A stretch of DNA of 7,735 bases from JBBRHH01 sp038222915 (GTDB lineage: Bacteria > Planctomycetota > Phycisphaerae > Tepidisphaerales > Tepidisphaeraceae): contig JBBRHH010000283.1 in the NCBI GenBank assembly GCA_038222915.1, forward strand, positions 1-7,735, read 5' to 3'. Of this stretch, positions 5,650-7,735 are shown piece after piece. The stretch's first letter is position 1, and each line of letters opens with the position of its first letter. The notes beneath the pieces are model-generated. The model saw nothing but the letters and a program-made list of their open reading frames with translations, was not told the origin of the DNA and did no database searches. The translations under genes were made by a program, and so were the position numbers.

Positions 5650-6552
5650 ATGTCATTTAAACGAGAGCCAGTCCCTATGCCCGCAAATCGATTCAACGCT
5701 TTCACAGACCTTGGCATCGGCATCGGCCTGCGCGTGCCGCATTACGATCACATCCTCAACAAGAAACCAGTGGTCGACTGGTTTGAGATCATCTCCGAAA
5801 ATTACATGGTCGATGCGGGAAGGCCGCTCCATGTGCTCGATCGCATTCTCGAGCAATACAAGGTCGTTCAACATGGCGTTTCGATGTACTTTGGGTCGAC
5901 CGACCGGATCGATCGGGAGCAGCTTCGCCGGCTCAAGTCGCTGGTGAAGCGGACCAAGACGCCTTTCCTTTCGGATCATCTCTGCTGGGGCAGCGTGGAT
6001 GGAACATACACCCACGACCTGCTTCCGATTCCGTACACGTTCGCGGCCGCCCAGAATGCGGCCGACCGAATTAAAATGGTACAGGACTTCCTGGAGATTC
6101 CCGTGATAGTGGAGAACGTCAGCAGTTATGCGGAGTTCCACGCTTCGGAAATGACCGAGTGGCAGTTTCTGACGGAAGTCGTGGAGCGGGCCGATTGCGG
6201 CATTCTGTTGGACGTGAACAATATTTACGTCTCTTCGCAAAACCACAGCTTCGATCCGTACGACTATCTGAACGGCATTCCGCACGAGCGGGTGGGGCAA
6301 ATGCACATCGCCGGCCATTCGAAGTTTGAGAAGTATCTCCTGGATACCCACGACCATGCGGTACTGGATCCGGTGTGGAAGATGTATGCCTACGCGACCA
6401 AAAAGTGCGGCGCGACTTCGACGCTACTGGAATGGGATGCACATATTCCGACTTTCAATGAGGTACACGCCGAGGCGTTGAAGGCCAACAAGTTCCGCCG
6501 CAATGTCGTTCAGCGCAACCGGGAGGTCGCCCATGCCTCGGCCAGTGCCTGA
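5650..6552 (+). CDS. bufB: MNIO family RiPP-modifying iron oxidase (DUF692, BufB-like)
   Basis: A 300-aa TIM-barrel enzyme of the multinuclear non-heme iron-dependent oxidative (MNIO, formerly DUF692) family, which includes MbnB, TglH, ChrH and BufB. With iron and oxygen it would remodel Cys residues of the precursor encoded just upstream; in characterised bufferins the product is a thiooxazole-type heterocycle. Visible family motifs: GIGLRVPHY (24-32), FEIISENY (45-52), QHGVS with His75, SDHLCW (108-113), VENVSSY with Glu155, LLDVNN (186-191), HIAGH (219-223), DTHDH (232-236) and LLEWD (259-263). These His/Asp/Glu residues fit the metal-ligand set, though exact assignment is by analogy. Length is normal for the family. 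The ATG at 5650 is used; an ATG at 5677, with GAGAG 9 nt upstream, is a real alternative (291 aa) because homology starts after both. The 3' end overlaps the next gene by 20 bp. Confidence 0.93.
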   Translation: MSFKREPVPMPANRFNAFTDLGIGIGLRVPHYDHILNKKPVVDWFEIISENYMVDAGRPLHVLDRILEQYKVVQHGVSMYFGSTDRIDREQLRRLKSLVKRTKTPFLSDHLCWGSVDGTYTHDLLPIPYTFAAAQNAADRIKMVQDFLEIPVIVENVSSYAEFHASEMTEWQFLTEVVERADCGILLDVNNIYVSSQNHSFDPYDYLNGIPHERVGQMHIAGHSKFEKYLLDTHDHAVLDPVWKMYAYATKKCGATSTLLEWDAHIPTFNEVHAEALKANKFRRNVVQRNREVAHASASA

Positions 6553-7450
6553 CGGGAGAACATTCAAGAGTCTGCGGGAGCTCCAACGGCTTGCCGGCGG
6601 CGCTATCATGCGCCGCCTAAGTCCGGCCGACACCATGCAGGAGACATGGATCGACGGCCGGCCGATGACGGAGGTCACCGCTCAGTTCATCAAGCCCAAC
6701 GACCGGCTCACCTCTTTTGAACGCATTGAGATCTACAACAAGCAGTATTGGTTTCGACTGCTGGACATTCTCTGGGATGATTATCCGGGGCTTCGGGCTG
6801 TGATGGGAGATCAGAAGTTTCATCAGATGGCGCGGGAATATCTTGAGCGCTATCCATCGCGGTCATTTACGCTTCGGAACCTTGGCGGGCGGATCGAACA
6901 GTTTCTACAGGAGAGACCTGACCTGATTGCGCTACGCAATGACCTTGCGTTGGACATGGCCCGCTTTGAGTGGGCGCAGGTCGTCGCCTTTGATGGGCCT
7001 GAAAAACAGGTGGTGGGCGTAGATGACTTGCTGGGCAAAGATCCTGCCGACGTTTACCTGGCGCTGCAGCCTTATATGTCCGTGATGGAACTGGCTTATC
7101 CGCTCGATGAGTTTCTGATCTCGGTGAAGAAGGGGTCGGCGGCGATGCGCTCGGAGGCGAGCAATGCGATGGAGGAAGGCCGAAAGTCCAAGCGCACGAG
7201 GAAGATTCCGCTGCCGCGGCGGCGGAAGATCCATCTGGTTGTTCACCGGTATCAGTTCAACCTTTATTACAAGCGGATCGATCGCGCGGCATACGCTGCG
7301 CTGACGGCGCTGCGAGACGGCGCTAACCTCGCTGATGCTTGCGAACGGGCCATTGAAACGGAGACAAAAGCCAATGTCGACTGGGGCGTCCGACTCAAGG
7401 GGTGGTTTGACATCTGGACGCAGCTTGGCTGGTTCTGCAAGCGGAAGTAG
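6533..7450 (+). CDS. bufC: DUF2063 MNIO partner protein (BufC-like)
   Basis: A 305-aa protein with an N-terminal DUF2063 domain (about residues 15-125), the partner that accompanies MNIO enzymes and is thought to bind the precursor leader and present it. Family features seen: ERIEIYNKQYWFRLLDILWDDYPGLRAVMG (as pattern, 63-92), FHQMAREYLERYPSRSF (96-112) and LRNLGGRIEQFL (114-125). The middle region contains FEWAQV (145-150), and there is a C-terminal aromatic segment WFDIWTQLGWF (291-301). A markedly basic stretch at 218-233 (KSKRTRK, PRRRRK-like) lies between the two halves and is less usual. The ATG at 6533 is chosen because GGGAGG lies 6 nt upstream, inside the enzyme gene, so the two are probably translationally coupled. 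Older annotations call DUF2063 putative DNA-binding; its position after an MNIO gene and a Cys-rich precursor favours the RiPP partner role. Confidence 0.9.
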   Translation: MPRPVPDGRTFKSLRELQRLAGGAIMRRLSPADTMQETWIDGRPMTEVTAQFIKPNDRLTSFERIEIYNKQYWFRLLDILWDDYPGLRAVMGDQKFHQMAREYLERYPSRSFTLRNLGGRIEQFLQERPDLIALRNDLALDMARFEWAQVVAFDGPEKQVVGVDDLLGKDPADVYLALQPYMSVMELAYPLDEFLISVKKGSAAMRSEASNAMEEGRKSKRTRKIPLPRRRKIHLVVHRYQFNLYYKRIDRAAYAALTALRDGANLADACERAIETETKANVDWGVRLKGWFDIWTQLGWFCKRK

Positions 7451-7453
7451 CGG

Positions 7454-7735
7454 CTACTTTACCTGACTGAGGGCCTGGCGGTAGTCGTTCCAGAAAGGGT
7501 CCATCGGTTTGCTGTGGAGTGTGAGGCCTTCTGAGGCGCTCAGGGTAATGGTGTATAGGCGGTTGGGTTCGAAGGTGTCCCAGGGGCTTTCCTTGCTTAG
7601 CCCGACCTTCGCACGTTCATTCAATTTCTAGAAATCTTCGGCTGTTTTTCCGCGTTGCCAAGTCGCCAATTGGGTTTGATCTTTGTTTTGGCGTGTAGTG
7701 CAGACCTACGGTCTTGAATTGACGACGGACGATCT
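7454..7735 (-). pseudogene. possible broken gene with in-frame amber codon
   Basis: Reading on the minus strand, the last 57 codons (7627-7457, stop TAG at 7456-7454) look like real protein: KLNERAKVGLSKESPWDTFE, then PNRLYTITLSASEGL, ending in DPFWNDYRQALSQVK. The same frame continues upstream through a TAG at 7630-7628 into TQLATWQRGKTAEDF, which also looks coding; a second in-frame TAG at 7708-7706 lies near the window edge. No good start and no Shine-Dalgarno precedes the 57-codon part; a TTG at 7624-7622 is the only nearby initiator. I read it as a gene interrupted by a nonsense change, or a remnant whose 5' part is outside the window. It converges with the DUF2063 gene, with 3 bp between stops. 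The family is not recognised. Another upstream frame is open to the edge, so a frameshift is the alternative. Confidence 0.4.

Noticed and set aside
5650..6552. Xylose isomerase-like or AP-endonuclease TIM barrel.
   Set aside because: The fold is related, but GIGLRVPHY, SDHLCW, VENVSSY and LLDVNN are specific MNIO/DUF692 signatures.
1..7735. CRISPR array, tRNA, rRNA or insertion sequence.
   Set aside because: No regularly spaced direct repeats, cloverleaf-like segments, transposase motifs or flanking inverted repeats were found on reading.

Overview
The window is a GC-rich bacterial chromosome segment. It carries five recognisable protein-coding loci plus an operon that is clearly the most interesting part. 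The organism is Gram-negative in style, because the exported Cys-rich precursor has a Sec signal peptide with an AxA site. Taxonomy cannot be fixed from this sequence. A Planctomycetota-like or other environmental lineage is a guess, based on C-ending codon use, weak or absent Shine-Dalgarno sites on some genes and the gene mix. No rRNA, tRNA, CRISPR array or insertion sequence was seen.

Left part (1-2226). A DEAD-box RNA helicase, missing its N-terminal end at the window edge, runs to 1373 on the + strand. Its motif II reads DEVD. Tail-to-tail with it on the minus strand lies a short two-gene unit: a GcvR-like tandem ACT-domain protein (2160-1633) followed by a 66-codon unknown gene (1575-1375) with its own good ribosome binding site. 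The 66-bp gap at 2161-2226 between the ACT gene and the next gene is a compact divergent promoter region. Possible -10 boxes lie only 6-8 nt from the two start codons, which suggests leaderless or nearly leaderless mRNAs.

Middle (2227-4820). A penicillin-acylase-family Ntn-hydrolase (720 aa) has its self-processing Ser-Asn-Asn-Trp site intact but no visible export signal. It converges on a stand-alone CheY-like receiver protein encoded on the minus strand. About 420 bp without a gene (4821-5243) separates the receiver from the next operon and must hold both promoters.

Right part (5244-7450). This is a copper/metal-peptide (bufferin-type) RiPP operon. It encodes a small secreted precursor with six regularly spaced cysteines in a duplicated module, an MNIO enzyme (DUF692, BufB-like) that would modify those cysteines, and a DUF2063 protein (BufC-like) that serves such enzymes as precursor-recognition partner. 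A strong 13-bp hairpin sits between the precursor and the enzyme genes and could set precursor:enzyme stoichiometry. The enzyme and partner genes overlap by 20 bp, with the ribosome binding site of the second inside the first. The expected working model is that BufB/BufC modify the peptide in the cytoplasm, after which it is exported to sequester metal in the periplasm. DoxX and ECF sigma genes, which often accompany such operons, are not in the window.

Right edge (7454-7735). On the minus strand there is a coding-looking stretch of 57 codons. It continues upstream in the same frame through an amber codon and reads like a gene broken by a stop or a remnant.
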